From NCBI GenBank assembly GCA_003241815.1, contig QBLV01000006.1, positions 22,423 through 57,160 of the forward strand: a stretch of DNA of 34,738 bases. The letters run 5' to 3'. The position numbers and the translations under genes are program-made. The notes under the pieces are model-generated. The model made no database searches and was not told where the DNA came from. It saw nothing but the letters and a program-made list of their open reading frames with translations. How positions within the stretch are numbered: position 1 is the stretch's first letter; every line of letters begins with the position of its first letter. Of the stretch, positions 16,054 through 25,700 are shown piece after piece. This stretch comes from Hyphomicrobiales bacterium. Lineage in GTDB: Bacteria > Pseudomonadota > Alphaproteobacteria > Rhizobiales > Beijerinckiaceae.

Positions 16054-17283
16054 TCACTGCTGTGTAAGGGCTCGCTTAACGCGTCTAAAAGCCCGGAGCA
16101 CCAAGCTCCCCACAGCTCTAATGATTCGATTTTGGCGCCCCAGCCTTGCGAGGTCCCGCATCGGCCTGGTGAGCCTGAACGAGCGGCTCCGCTCGTGAAT
16201 GGCCACACGCTCATCGGCATGCCTGACAAGATCCGACAACCGATGCCACTCGGCCTCCAGACTCGAGATGCGCTCCTTCAGTTCGCTCACCGACGCTTCA
16301 TTGACAGGCGGAGCGCGGAACTGCGCCGTCCACTCCCTGATTTGTTCGGTCAGCACCGCACTGGCCTTGACCGAATCCTGTTTGACCGGTGCACGAAACG
16401 GCGCCGAGTGCACACCAGTGCGAGTGGCGACGTTCTCCGGTTTCTTAAGGGCGATATGAACGGAACAGAACAAATATCCTTCATGAAACAGGATAAGGTT
16501 CGGATAGCAGTTTCGCTTGTCTTCGATCGTCTTGACGTTCTTCGCCTTGTCGAGGAAGTCGAGCAGCACGACACGGCTGTCGAACGTATCCTTCGAAACG
16601 GCGAAATCGGGTGCCCCAAGCCACTCAAGGCCTGACGGCTCCACGATATTCTCCCTGATGAGTTCGGGCGTGAACAGGATGCAGTTATCGTCGAACCAAG
16701 GCTTGTCGTTTGGTCCCTCCAGGCGGAATTCCGTGCTGAGGACAGCCACGCCGCCCGGTTTGAGGACGCGCCCGATTTCCTCGGCCGCTGCACGAACCGC
16801 CTCAAGAGATCCGAAATGTTCGATCGAACCGGCGGAGTAGACAGCATCAAAAAAATCGCTCGGCAGAGACAAGGCCCGAGCGTCGGTATGCACCGGAATA
16901 ACGTTTCGCGGATCATGCTCCAACTGGGTGTATTGCTCCGGCCGAACCATCATCGCCGCCGGAGCAACATCTGACCATGGCGTCACTTCCAGATAGCGAT
17001 CCGTTGGAAAGACGACGCATCCCCTTGCCGCGAGCGCGAAGGTCGTCTCCTCGGTTCCAGCGCCGATGCCGGCGATCAAGGCTCCGGGCCGAAGCGTGCC
17101 GCACTCCGAGAGAACGCGGAGCATCATCGCGCATTCCCACTGCTTCGAATCGGGAATGATCAACGGCTCGGTCAATCCGAAACGATTCATCTCGCCACGG
17201 CTTATTTCCTGCAGAAACGGCAGAAGTTCAGGATTGGCGAAATCCGCGATGTCGATAAGTTTGCTGAACGGGAGATTCGTCAT
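16054..17283 (-). CDS. Class I SAM methyltransferase with coiled coil and basic C-terminal tail
   Basis: This 409-aa protein has a class I methyltransferase domain at about 45-230: motif I IAGIGAGTEETTFAL (70-84), the acidic PTDRYLEV, YSAGSIEHFGS (149-159) and VLKPGGVAVLSTEF. Residues about 305-360 form a predicted coiled coil (VSELKERISSLEAEWHRL). The end (366-409) is strongly basic and amphipathic (SFRLTRPMRDLARLG, LRAFRRVKRAL), a form often seen in polysaccharide enzymes tethered to the membrane. It overlaps the upstream 811-aa glycosyltransferase by four bases (ATGA), so the two are translationally coupled. A role in capping or decorating the glycan is inferred from this architecture; the substrate is unknown. 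Confidence 0.8.
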   Translation of the reverse strand: MTNLPFSKLIDIADFANPELLPFLQEISRGEMNRFGLTEPLIIPDSKQWECAMMLRVLSECGTLRPGALIAGIGAGTEETTFALAARGCVVFPTDRYLEVTPWSDVAPAAMMVRPEQYTQLEHDPRNVIPVHTDARALSLPSDFFDAVYSAGSIEHFGSLEAVRAAAEEIGRVLKPGGVAVLSTEFRLEGPNDKPWFDDNCILFTPELIRENIVEPSGLEWLGAPDFAVSKDTFDSRVVLLDFLDKAKNVKTIEDKRNCYPNLILFHEGYLFCSVHIALKKPENVATRTGVHSAPFRAPVKQDSVKASAVLTEQIREWTAQFRAPPVNEASVSELKERISSLEAEWHRLSDLVRHADERVAIHERSRSFRLTRPMRDLARLGRQNRIIRAVGSLVLRAFRRVKRALTQQ

Positions 17284-19715
17284 TTGGCACCGGCGTCCAA
17301 TATAGCTTGCAAGCTCGCGTCGCCGCGATGGGTTGTGTCATACATTCGGCGCGCCGTTTGGCGCAGGGCAACGAGTTTGTCCCGTTGGCTGATTCTCGCG
17401 AAAGCTGCTTTCAGGTCGGCCTCGATGTGGTCGTCATCGATGGTCGTATCTGGATCATATCCAAAGCCGCTTTTGCGATTGACCAGGATAGGCGTCGCCA
17501 GGGACAAGGCCCGAACGTACACGTGAGATTGCTGTCCGCGAACCTGAATCCGAAAACAGGCGATCGCATCGCATGCGACCATCTCGGTTTCGAAATCAAT
17601 CTCGTCAACCGGGTTGCTGTGGACAAGGGCATAATCAAGACCAGCTTCAGCAAAGGCCTGGCTGATACGATTGAAAAAATCCTGATCGACGATCCTTCCA
17701 ACCAAGAAGAAAAAGGCTCTCCGTCCATCGTTCTCGATCTGTCGTTCTTTTGCGAACGCGATGAACGCAGAACTGACCTCCCAGATCTTTTTGGTATCGT
17801 CTATGATCAAGCCAAACTGGCCGATGACGATGTCGTCTTGCTGGATGCCTCGCGATGTCCGCAGACGCGTTGCGCCCCTCAGGAGAGCTGGATGGTGGCG
17901 GTCATCGATACCCATCGGGACATAAACGAACTCGTCCTCCCACTCCTCCAGATCGTTGATGATCGATCCGGGATAGATGCTGTCGTAGCTTGCCATCTCA
18001 TCCAGAACGCTGGGCGCGAGATGCGATACAGGACGAACCGGCAGCGACTTCAGCCATGCGGCCGATATCGGCGACTTTGCGAGTGTCAATTCAGATTTCA
18101 GCAAATTGAGAGCAGGATGATACGCTAGGCGGCGTGCCAAAGCATCCTTGTTTTCTGACGTTTCGTTGCGAACATATTTGAAGAGCGCTTCGTCCATCGA
18201 GCCGAAATAGACTTCCATTCCGACTATGCCGTCGAAATAGCGGCGCTCATGTATGAGAGCCACGTCGCCCGGTTTCGACGATTCCAGCATGAGTTTGATG
18301 CCAGGATGAAGAGCGGGTGAAAAAGCAAAATTGAACAGACTTGGAACGCTCCCGAAATCGGTTCGCTGAAACCGTTCGAAATCCAAGTAGGTGCACACCC
18401 TGACATTTGTAAGGTAGGATATAAATTCCTGCTCTCCCTCCGCAAAGAAAAAGACCATATTTCCAGCCGCACTTCTGACATATGCGACCGAATAGTCCGC
18501 GACACCGCAATTAGTACCCGGAACGGATGAGAAAATAACACCGATCAGACGCTGGTACCAATCCGTGTACTGCTTACTTGCCGCTGTGAGCGCGCCGTCG
18601 AGAAGCGAGGGCGATAATGCCCAGTGACTTTCATAGGCTTGGCGTATGGAAGCAAAAACGTCGGGATCGGCAGGACTTTCGATGAAGTCCGCGATTGCAT
18701 CCAAGTCGATCGCTTGAGTGGTTGGCGGAATCAGGTAGACACAGCTCGAGACGTTACCACCAGCAGCAGACAACAACTCCCGATTGATAGCGATGTCGAG
18801 CGCGAGAATCTTGCGGCCGAGAAAAAGAGCTTCAAGCAGCGGTATCCCAAAGCCTTCCTCCAACGAAAGATGCGCAACAACAGTCGCGTTTAATTGACGT
18901 ACGAATTTTTCCTCGTCCGAGATGGACGCGGAAAAATGGAAACGCTCAGGGATTTCGATATTACTTTTGATGTGTTCCATCTGATCGGGGGTGGGCGAGT
19001 TGATCTTAAACCCAATCAAACCCAAACGATCGATGGCTTTAAATATCCGAATAGAGCCTGACGGGTTTTTTGACTTATGATGTCCTAGAATGGCGAAAAT
19101 ATATCGATCGGAGTTCGGTGCGCTGTTCTCTTCACGCACCCGATACCGATCTTCCAGGCATGGCGCGACGACCGTCATTCTCTCGGGTGGGATACCCAGG
19201 TACGCGCTCAACTCATCTGCTGCTGTTTGGGAAATACAAACAATATGGTCTGCTTTCGAAAGCCTCGCTAGGCCGTTATAGTAAATTTTATTTGCCAAAT
19301 CGACGGTCAGATATGATTGCGGATGCTTCAGCGGGATCAAATCATAGCAAACGACGATAACTGGACACTGAAATATATCAAAGCGGAGCGGGCCAATAAA
19401 CGGCGTTGTGTCGATATAGGAATCGTACCCTTCCGTCGCTATCAACTCAGAGATATAAGCAGTAAAAGAATGAGACTGTTTGGACAGGAGGTCAATTCCA
19501 TCCAAATATAGTTCGGGTTCATAATTTGCAAATCTGACGTGGAAATCGCTTAAGAGCGAGCTGTCCTCTGCAAGCTTGCAGCTCCTGAAGATGAGGATTG
19601 TGATCTCATGACCACCGCGCCTCAACTGATCGAGTAGATGCGTTACATAGCGGCCCATCCCGCGATCAAAAGCAGCCGTCGAGAAGACGCGCCCGTCCAC
19701 AAGAAGTTTAGCCAT
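17280..19715 (-). CDS. Two-domain glycosyltransferase (GT4 + GT4-like)
   Basis: This 811-aa protein has an N-terminal GT4 module (about 1-380) with DRGMGRYVTHLLDQL near the start, a VCYDLIPLKHP segment and an intact E-x7-E (E287, E295 in EEGFGIPLLEALFLG). A second GT-B-like half (about 391-811) starts IFSSVPGTNCGVADY and includes GQFGLIIDDTKKIWEV and FLVGRI, but shows no E-x7-E where one is expected (RGQQSHVYVRAL), so it may be inactive or unusual. GC is about 40-45% over 18400-19500 against about 65% in flanking housekeeping genes, which points to horizontal acquisition. It starts at ATG 19715 and couples to the methyltransferase by an ATGA overlap. Donor sugars cannot be assigned. Confidence 0.85.
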   Translation of the reverse strand: MAKLLVDGRVFSTAAFDRGMGRYVTHLLDQLRRGGHEITILIFRSCKLAEDSSLLSDFHVRFANYEPELYLDGIDLLSKQSHSFTAYISELIATEGYDSYIDTTPFIGPLRFDIFQCPVIVVCYDLIPLKHPQSYLTVDLANKIYYNGLARLSKADHIVCISQTAADELSAYLGIPPERMTVVAPCLEDRYRVREENSAPNSDRYIFAILGHHKSKNPSGSIRIFKAIDRLGLIGFKINSPTPDQMEHIKSNIEIPERFHFSASISDEEKFVRQLNATVVAHLSLEEGFGIPLLEALFLGRKILALDIAINRELLSAAGGNVSSCVYLIPPTTQAIDLDAIADFIESPADPDVFASIRQAYESHWALSPSLLDGALTAASKQYTDWYQRLIGVIFSSVPGTNCGVADYSVAYVRSAAGNMVFFFAEGEQEFISYLTNVRVCTYLDFERFQRTDFGSVPSLFNFAFSPALHPGIKLMLESSKPGDVALIHERRYFDGIVGMEVYFGSMDEALFKYVRNETSENKDALARRLAYHPALNLLKSELTLAKSPISAAWLKSLPVRPVSHLAPSVLDEMASYDSIYPGSIINDLEEWEDEFVYVPMGIDDRHHPALLRGATRLRTSRGIQQDDIVIGQFGLIIDDTKKIWEVSSAFIAFAKERQIENDGRRAFFFLVGRIVDQDFFNRISQAFAEAGLDYALVHSNPVDEIDFETEMVACDAIACFRIQVRGQQSHVYVRALSLATPILVNRKSGFGYDPDTTIDDDHIEADLKAAFARISQRDKLVALRQTARRMYDTTHRGDASLQAILDAGAK

Positions 19716-20049
19716 TTTTATTCAATCTTTCCGCAGGCACGCGATACGCCGATATCAACTTTTTTCAGCAGGCCCATCGGACAAGATCCAAGCCCTTACA
19801 AATGCCGTGATGTTGTCTGCTGGCCCGAGGCGGGTCGGCCTGTTTTTCAGGCGCAAGCAAACAACGCTACCGTGGTTCAGTGACAAAAATGCGACCATAC
19901 CGCACACAGGTGCAGACTGTCCGCATGAGTGGCCGAGGTGGAACGATGTGGCTTGCAGTGAGTGTATTGCAACACATGCCTTTGACGCGCTGACGCGCCT
20001 GGAGCAGACCAAGGCAGGTCAGCGGGATCAATGAGCGGCGACTGTTTGA
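19716..20049. other. 334-bp intergenic region between rmd and the 811-aa glycosyltransferase
   Basis: No established gene. A tiny minus-strand frame, 19777-19718, encodes 19 residues (MGLLKKVDIGVSRACGKIE) and ends 2 bp before the glycosyltransferase ATG. It might be a leader peptide, but its ribosome site is poor. No terminator or clear promoter was found, so I cannot say whether transcription from rmd continues into the glycosyltransferase. The AT-rich composition matches the downstream gene more than rmd. Confidence 0.3.
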
Positions 20050-20997
20050 TCACAGCGGCGATGCTCGCCAATGGCTCAAAACGTCGCGCAGTGTCTGTCT
20101 AAAGTCGATTCGAGGACGCCAGCCGAGGGTTTCCTGCGCGATGACCCTTGAACCGCTGGCCCTCGGTATGTCATTTGCCCGGACGCGTGAAGGGTCGATG
20201 CGAACATCGATGGTCATCGGCGTCTCGTCGATCAGCTCGGACAGCACGGCGCCTATACGTTTGGGCTGGCCGGTGGCGAGGTTCATGACGGTGCCAGCGG
20301 CGACATTGCAGTTGGGCAGGGCTGCCCGGGCATAGGCATCGACCACATCCCTGACATCGAGGAAATCACGCTCGGCCTCGAGATTGCCAACATCGATAAC
20401 GGGCGGCTGAAGCCCGCGTTCAATCCGGGCAATTTGACGTGCGAAGGACGAGACCACGTAATTGTCGCTCTGGCCTGGCCCTGTGTGATTAAACGGCCGG
20501 AAGCGGATTGTGTGCACACCGTCGATTGCGCATTGGCCCATCATCAAATCAGCGGCCGCCTTGGTTGCGGCGTAAATGCTGCGCGGCATAAGGGCCGCTG
20601 TTTCCTCAATCGGCTCGTCTGAGGCCAAAAAGCTGTTGCCGTATGCCTCGGAACTCCCGACGAACAGCAATCGACTGCGGGGGCTATGCCTCCGTACGGC
20701 CTCTGCAATGTTCAAAGTCCCCATGACATTGACCTGCCAAGCTGCGGTCGGGTCGGCGCTGGCCGAGGCCGGCAATGCCATTGCGGCCAAATGCAGGACA
20801 ACATTGGGGGACAGATCCGAGACCGCTTGTGCGACTGCAGACGCGTTTCTCAAATCGCTCGCGGGAAGGCCGGCGGGCAGGAGAGGGATGACCTCAATCG
20901 TCGGGTCCATCGCTGCCATCGCTTGCGCAAAATGCGAGCCGACAAATCCGCCGAGGCCGCTCACGGCTATTCGCCAAGGTGTCCCTGCAGAAAGCAA
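20050..20997 (-). CDS. rmd: NAD(P)-dependent sugar reductase, probable GDP-6-deoxy-D-mannose reductase (Rmd)
   Basis: This short-chain dehydrogenase of the extended NAD-epimerase type, 315 aa, has a Rossmann motif G14-x-x-G17-x-x-G20 (SGLGGFVGSHF), a serine pair in VGSSEAYG (115-116) and the catalytic Y142-x3-K146 in YAATK. Its position directly after gmd suggests it reduces GDP-4-keto-6-deoxymannose to GDP-D-rhamnose. The start is uncertain: TTG 20997 has AAGGA ten bases upstream and puts the Rossmann motif near the N-terminus as usual; the frame is open back to TTG 21078, overlapping gmd. Alternatives are a Tld-type reductase giving GDP-6-deoxy-talose, or an epimerase. A GDP-fucose synthase is less likely from the sequence. 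Confidence 0.72.
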   Translation of the reverse strand: MLSAGTPWRIAVSGLGGFVGSHFAQAMAAMDPTIEVIPLLPAGLPASDLRNASAVAQAVSDLSPNVVLHLAAMALPASASADPTAAWQVNVMGTLNIAEAVRRHSPRSRLLFVGSSEAYGNSFLASDEPIEETAALMPRSIYAATKAAADLMMGQCAIDGVHTIRFRPFNHTGPGQSDNYVVSSFARQIARIERGLQPPVIDVGNLEAERDFLDVRDVVDAYARAALPNCNVAAGTVMNLATGQPKRIGAVLSELIDETPMTIDVRIDPSRVRANDIPRASGSRVIAQETLGWRPRIDFRQTLRDVLSHWRASPL

Positions 20998-21049
20998 CGC
21001 CGTGTCATCCTTTGCAGTCAAGAGCCGACGTCCGAAGCCGATATGCGTA

Positions 21050-22030
<981 letters not shown>

Positions 22031-22138
22031 TCAGTGACGAGGGCCGCTCAAGTCGCCCTCCTATCGCTTCAGCCTGGGCTAGGCAAGCAGTACGCCGCCA
22101 CCCCGCGAGGCGGAACTCCCAACCTGCGCCGCGTTATC

Positions 22139-23551
22139 TCAAGACCGCCTGTAGACATCCTCGATGCGCACGATGTCGTCCTCTCCCAGATAAGAGCCGA
22201 CCTGGATCTCAATCAATTCGAGAGGAATTTTACCGGGATTGGCCAGGCGATGGACGCAGCCGATCGGCAGATAGATCGATTCCGTCTCATGGACGACGAT
22301 CGTTTCGTCGTTCCGTGTCACCTCTGCCGTGCCGCGAACCACGACCCAGTGCTCGGCGCGGTGATAATGCTTCTGGAGCGACAGGATGCCGCCCGGCGTC
22401 ACCGTGATGCGCTTGACCTGATAGCGTGCGCCCGTGTCGACAGAGAGGTATTTTCCCCAGGGGCGCTGAATCTCGCGATGGGCACCGGCTTCTGCCTCGC
22501 CCTTCGCTCCGATCAGGCTCACCATATCCTTGACCTGGTCGGCCCTGGCCTTCGGGGTCACCAGGACGGCATCACGCGTCGAGATCACCGCGATGTCGTC
22601 GAGGCCGATCACCGCGACCAGGCCATCTTCCGAATGGATGAGGTTGTTCGAGCCGTCGAGAACATAACCACGCCCCACGATGGCGTTGCCGTCCGTATCC
22701 TTGTCGGACAGATCCCAGACGGCGGACCAGCCGCCGACGTCCGACCAGCCGAAATGACCGGCGATGACCGCCGCATTCCGGGTCCGTTCCATCACGGCGT
22801 AGTCGATCGAGATTTTCTTTGCCGCAGCGAAACTGGCCGCGTCGAGCAGTAGGAAATCGAGATCGGGCCTCGCTTCGGTCACAGCCGCAATGACGGGCTC
22901 GAGAACCTCCGGTTCATAGGCCTCGAGTTCGGCGCGCATCGTCACGGCATCGAAGATGAAGTTCCCGGAGTTCCAGAGATAGCCGTCGAGCAGATACCTG
23001 GCGGCCCTCTCGGCATCGGGCTTTTCGACGAATGCCGCGACCGAGCGCGCGCCCTCGCCAAGAGCCTCGCCAGGCTGGATGTAGCCATACCCCGTTGCCG
23101 GATGGGTCGGCGGGATACCGATCGTCACGATCTTCCCCTGGGATGCGACCAGTCCCGCCTGGCGGCAGGTCTCGATGAAGAGCGCACCGTCCTGCACGAT
23201 GTGATCGGCTGCGAACACGCCGACAACGGCGTGTTCATCGCGACGCAATGCAAGCTCCGTTGCCACCGCAACCGCCGCGGCGGAATCCCGCCTCATCGGC
23301 TCCAGAACGATTTGCGCCGAAAGACCCAGCTCTTTCAGCTGCTCCAGCACGGTGAAGCGGTACTCGGCGTTTGTGACGACGATCGGCTCGGCAAACACCG
23401 CATTGTCGGACAGCAGGCCCACGGCGCGTTGAAACGTCGAATGCTGCCCAAGCAGGGGTATGAACTGCTTGGGCATGGAATCGCGCGAGACCGGCCACAG
23501 CCGGGTTCCGGCTCCCCCGCACATGACGACGGGAATGATCTTTGCGGGCAT
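22139..23551 (-). CDS. manC: Mannose-1-phosphate guanylyltransferase / mannose-6-phosphate isomerase (ManC)
   Basis: This 470-aa bifunctional type II enzyme has an N-terminal nucleotidyltransferase with CGGAGTRLWPVSRDSMPKQF (11-30), FAADHIV and the FVEKPD loop. A C-terminal cupin isomerase domain has RPWGKYLSVD and the metal-binding QKHYHRAEHWVVV. It makes GDP-mannose from mannose-1-phosphate and GTP, and may interconvert fructose-6-phosphate and mannose-6-phosphate. ATG 23551 has GAGGAG nine bases upstream. It should feed gmd directly. A damaged second copy lies at 25350-25550 beyond manB. Confidence 0.95.
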   Translation of the reverse strand: MPAKIIPVVMCGGAGTRLWPVSRDSMPKQFIPLLGQHSTFQRAVGLLSDNAVFAEPIVVTNAEYRFTVLEQLKELGLSAQIVLEPMRRDSAAAVAVATELALRRDEHAVVGVFAADHIVQDGALFIETCRQAGLVASQGKIVTIGIPPTHPATGYGYIQPGEALGEGARSVAAFVEKPDAERAARYLLDGYLWNSGNFIFDAVTMRAELEAYEPEVLEPVIAAVTEARPDLDFLLLDAASFAAAKKISIDYAVMERTRNAAVIAGHFGWSDVGGWSAVWDLSDKDTDGNAIVGRGYVLDGSNNLIHSEDGLVAVIGLDDIAVISTRDAVLVTPKARADQVKDMVSLIGAKGEAEAGAHREIQRPWGKYLSVDTGARYQVKRITVTPGGILSLQKHYHRAEHWVVVRGTAEVTRNDETIVVHETESIYLPIGCVHRLANPGKIPLELIEIQVGSYLGEDDIVRIEDVYRRS

Positions 23552-23704
23552 GGGCTGGAACTCCTCGACCAGAGGCCTTTAAGCCGCTCGCCTCGCAGAG
23601 ATCAAGCCAATCGCTCGACGCGCATTTCCGCTCCCAATCCTCTTATCACAGCATGCAACAGGATTTACGCGCGCGCCGCGTTCTGCATCTCAGCCGGAAC
23701 ATTT

Positions 23705-23823
23705 GGCGATGGCGGTCCCTGCCGCCCCGTTCGCCGACCACGCCCCTTAGAGCCGTAGCCGCAGAGCCAGCCGGTGCGGTCGACCACCTCACCGAGAAGT
23801 ACAGGCCGTCGACCGTGTTGGCG
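23705..23823 (-). pseudogene. 3'-end remnant of a BaiN/HI0933-family flavoprotein gene
   Basis: This stretch in the 351-bp manC-manB gap matches the 3' end of the intact gene at 27211-28419. On the minus strand it reads TVDGLYF, then after a one-base deletion LGEVVDRTGWLCGY, against TVDGLYF-IGEVIDVTGWLGGY in the intact copy; the similarity continues through the GTGGTC...GGGACCGCCATCGCC tail. On the plus strand GTACAGGCC-TCGACCGT is shared with one mismatch. Only about 40 codons remain, frameshifted and without a start, so it cannot be functional. The rest of the gap shows nothing recognisable. Confidence 0.82.
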
Positions 23824-23902
23824 ACGCTTCTGCAGCCGCATTTCTGTCTGAAGGCGCACACCCGGCGAAAACGTCACGCGTGATCGGGAATGCGATGCGC
23901 CC

Positions 23903-25348
23903 TTATGCGGCGATGCCGCCGGCCGACCGGTCGGTCGCCTGTCGGGCAAAATTCAAGCCCTCCAGCAGTAGGGCTTTCGCGCCATCTTGATCCGGCGCTT
24001 CGACATAGACGCGCAGTTCCGGCGCGTTGCCGGACGCGCGAAAATGGACAGTGGTGCCATCACCGAGCGTGAGCCGCAGGCCATCGCGTCTGTCGCGGGC
24101 AGCGACCCCGCCATGGCCGGCGAAGGCCGCGTCGCGATAGGTCGAATCCTCGGCGTCTAGCCTTGCGATGAGAGCTGCGGTTCTGTCCTGCGGCACCGCC
24201 TCCAGACGGTTCGACATGGCGACGGCAAACCTCTGCTCGGCGGCAAGTTGGCTGAGCGGTTTGTGCGCTCGTGCCAGGAGGGTCAGTGTGGCGAGGATCG
24301 GCAGCATCGCGTCGCGTGTCGGCAGCGCGGTGAGGATGCGCCCCTCTCGATTGACGTCAGAGCCAAGCAGCACGCCGCCATTGGCCTCGAAGCCGACAAC
24401 GAGCTGCGCGCCTTCATCCGTCGCCTCTGCCATGCTGGCGATGACATAGGGGGACCCGACCCTGGTGCGCACAACCTGCCGAAACAGCCCAAGACGCTCC
24501 AGCGCCGAGTTCGAGGTGACGGGTGTCACGATGGTGTCGGCGCCGAGGAAGGCTGCCGTCAGCGCGCCCACAAGATCGCCGCGCAGGAAGAGGCCCGTCT
24601 CATCGGCAACCAGCGGCCGATCCGCGTCACCATCGGTCGAAACGATGGCGTCGAGCCGCTGGCTGCTGGCCCATTCCCTCGCAAGAACCTCGTCCTCAGG
24701 GCGCAGCGCCTCGGTATCGACCGGGATAAAGCAGTCGGCACGACCGAGCGCGACGGCGTTGGCGCCGAGCGCTGCCAGCACGTCGCAGATCACGTCGCGA
24801 CCGACCGAGGAATGCTGATAGACGCCGACAGTGAGCCCCTGCAGGACATTTGGGCCAAAAAAGCCCAGATAGCGTGCCCGGTAGGCTGCCAGTGCATCAT
24901 GTGCACGTGTCGAGGCCGGCTCGTTCGGGACGGCGGAGGTGTCGAGCTTCGCGTGCCAAGCGAGAATTCGTGCCTCGTCGGCTTTGTCGATCTCACCTTG
25001 GCTTCGGTAGAACTTCAGGCCGTTGCGGTCGTCGGGAATATGGCTGCCCGTGACCATAATGGCCGGCGCCCCCATCTGAGCGGCAGCCAGAGCCAATGCC
25101 GGCGTCGGAATTGCGCCGCAATCCACCGGGGTGAGACCGGCATCGGTGATGGCGCGGGCGCATTGAGCGGCAATTACCGGGCTCGACATGCGCAAATCCT
25201 GCCCAATTAACACCTCGCCACCGGGACCGGCCGCGCCATCCTCGCCGATCACCGCGCAGAAGGCGCGAACATGGCTGTAGGCCGGGAGCCCGACGAGCTC
25301 GGTTACGAGCCCGCGGAGGCCGGAGGTGCCGAATTTCAAACTTGTCAT
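23903..25348 (-). CDS. manB: Phosphomannomutase (alpha-D-phosphohexomutase family, ManB-type)
   Basis: This 481-aa phosphohexomutase interconverts mannose-6-phosphate and mannose-1-phosphate, supplying ManC. It shows the N-terminal KFGTSGLRG, the phosphoserine loop VTGSHIPDDRNGLKF with S102, the magnesium-binding STDGDADRP (237-245) and the phosphate-binding RASGNAPELRVYVEA near the end. The loop reads T-G-S-H rather than the commoner T-A-S-H, a variant I take to be functional. The frame is open to 25396, but ATG 25348 starts the family sequence. That ATG lies one base after the stop of a manC remnant, so the gene once followed a manC directly. Phosphoglucomutase activity is possible in this family. 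Confidence 0.9.
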   Translation of the reverse strand: MTSLKFGTSGLRGLVTELVGLPAYSHVRAFCAVIGEDGAAGPGGEVLIGQDLRMSSPVIAAQCARAITDAGLTPVDCGAIPTPALALAAAQMGAPAIMVTGSHIPDDRNGLKFYRSQGEIDKADEARILAWHAKLDTSAVPNEPASTRAHDALAAYRARYLGFFGPNVLQGLTVGVYQHSSVGRDVICDVLAALGANAVALGRADCFIPVDTEALRPEDEVLAREWASSQRLDAIVSTDGDADRPLVADETGLFLRGDLVGALTAAFLGADTIVTPVTSNSALERLGLFRQVVRTRVGSPYVIASMAEATDEGAQLVVGFEANGGVLLGSDVNREGRILTALPTRDAMLPILATLTLLARAHKPLSQLAAEQRFAVAMSNRLEAVPQDRTAALIARLDAEDSTYRDAAFAGHGGVAARDRRDGLRLTLGDGTTVHFRASGNAPELRVYVEAPDQDGAKALLLEGLNFARQATDRSAGGIAA

Positions 25349-25349
25349 G

Positions 25350-25550
25350 TCAGGACCGCCTGTCGATGTCTTCGATGTGAATGATGTCGTCCTCATCGAG
25401 ATAGGAGCCGACCTGCACCCTCATGGTTCCGAGCGAAATCTTGTCGGGATGGGCCATGAATAAACTGCTTGGGTATCGTGTCACGCGAGATCGGTCACAA
25501 GCGGGTGCCCGCACCGCCACACATCTGATGGGAATGATCTTGGCTGATAT
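25350..25550 (-). pseudogene. manC remnant with internal deletion
   Basis: The minus strand carries both ends of a second manC joined together. The 5' end reads AKIIP, then after a frameshift MCGGAGTRL, a stop codon where intact manC has tryptophan (TGA for TGG), then PISRDTIPKQFI. It passes straight into the 3' end: AHPDKISLG, VQVGSYLDEDDIIHIEDI, DRRS and TGA. Intact ManC has MCGGAGTRLWPVSRDSMPKQFI and ANPGKIPLELIEIQVGSYLGEDD at these sites, so about 400 codons are missing. Residue differences exceed those of a fresh duplicate, so it derives from a diverged, probably older or foreign, manC. It overlaps no functional start, and manB begins one base beyond its stop. Confidence 0.88.
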
Positions 25551-25700
25551 CGATCTCGATCTCCTTGATCCCTGCGATAAGAGCCGGATTCAAAGGGAGT
25601 TGAGCGATATCAGCAGGCTGTGACTCCGGTTTGGTGCTAAATCAAATGGTTTCCGATGGCCTGGACCGATAGCGTCGGCACCGAGCATAACCGTGACCGC

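Noticed and set aside
19718-19777. 19-codon frame ending just before the 811-aa glycosyltransferase, possible leader peptide
   Set aside because: No good ribosome site, no run of regulatory codons and no attenuator structure; recorded only in the intergenic entry.
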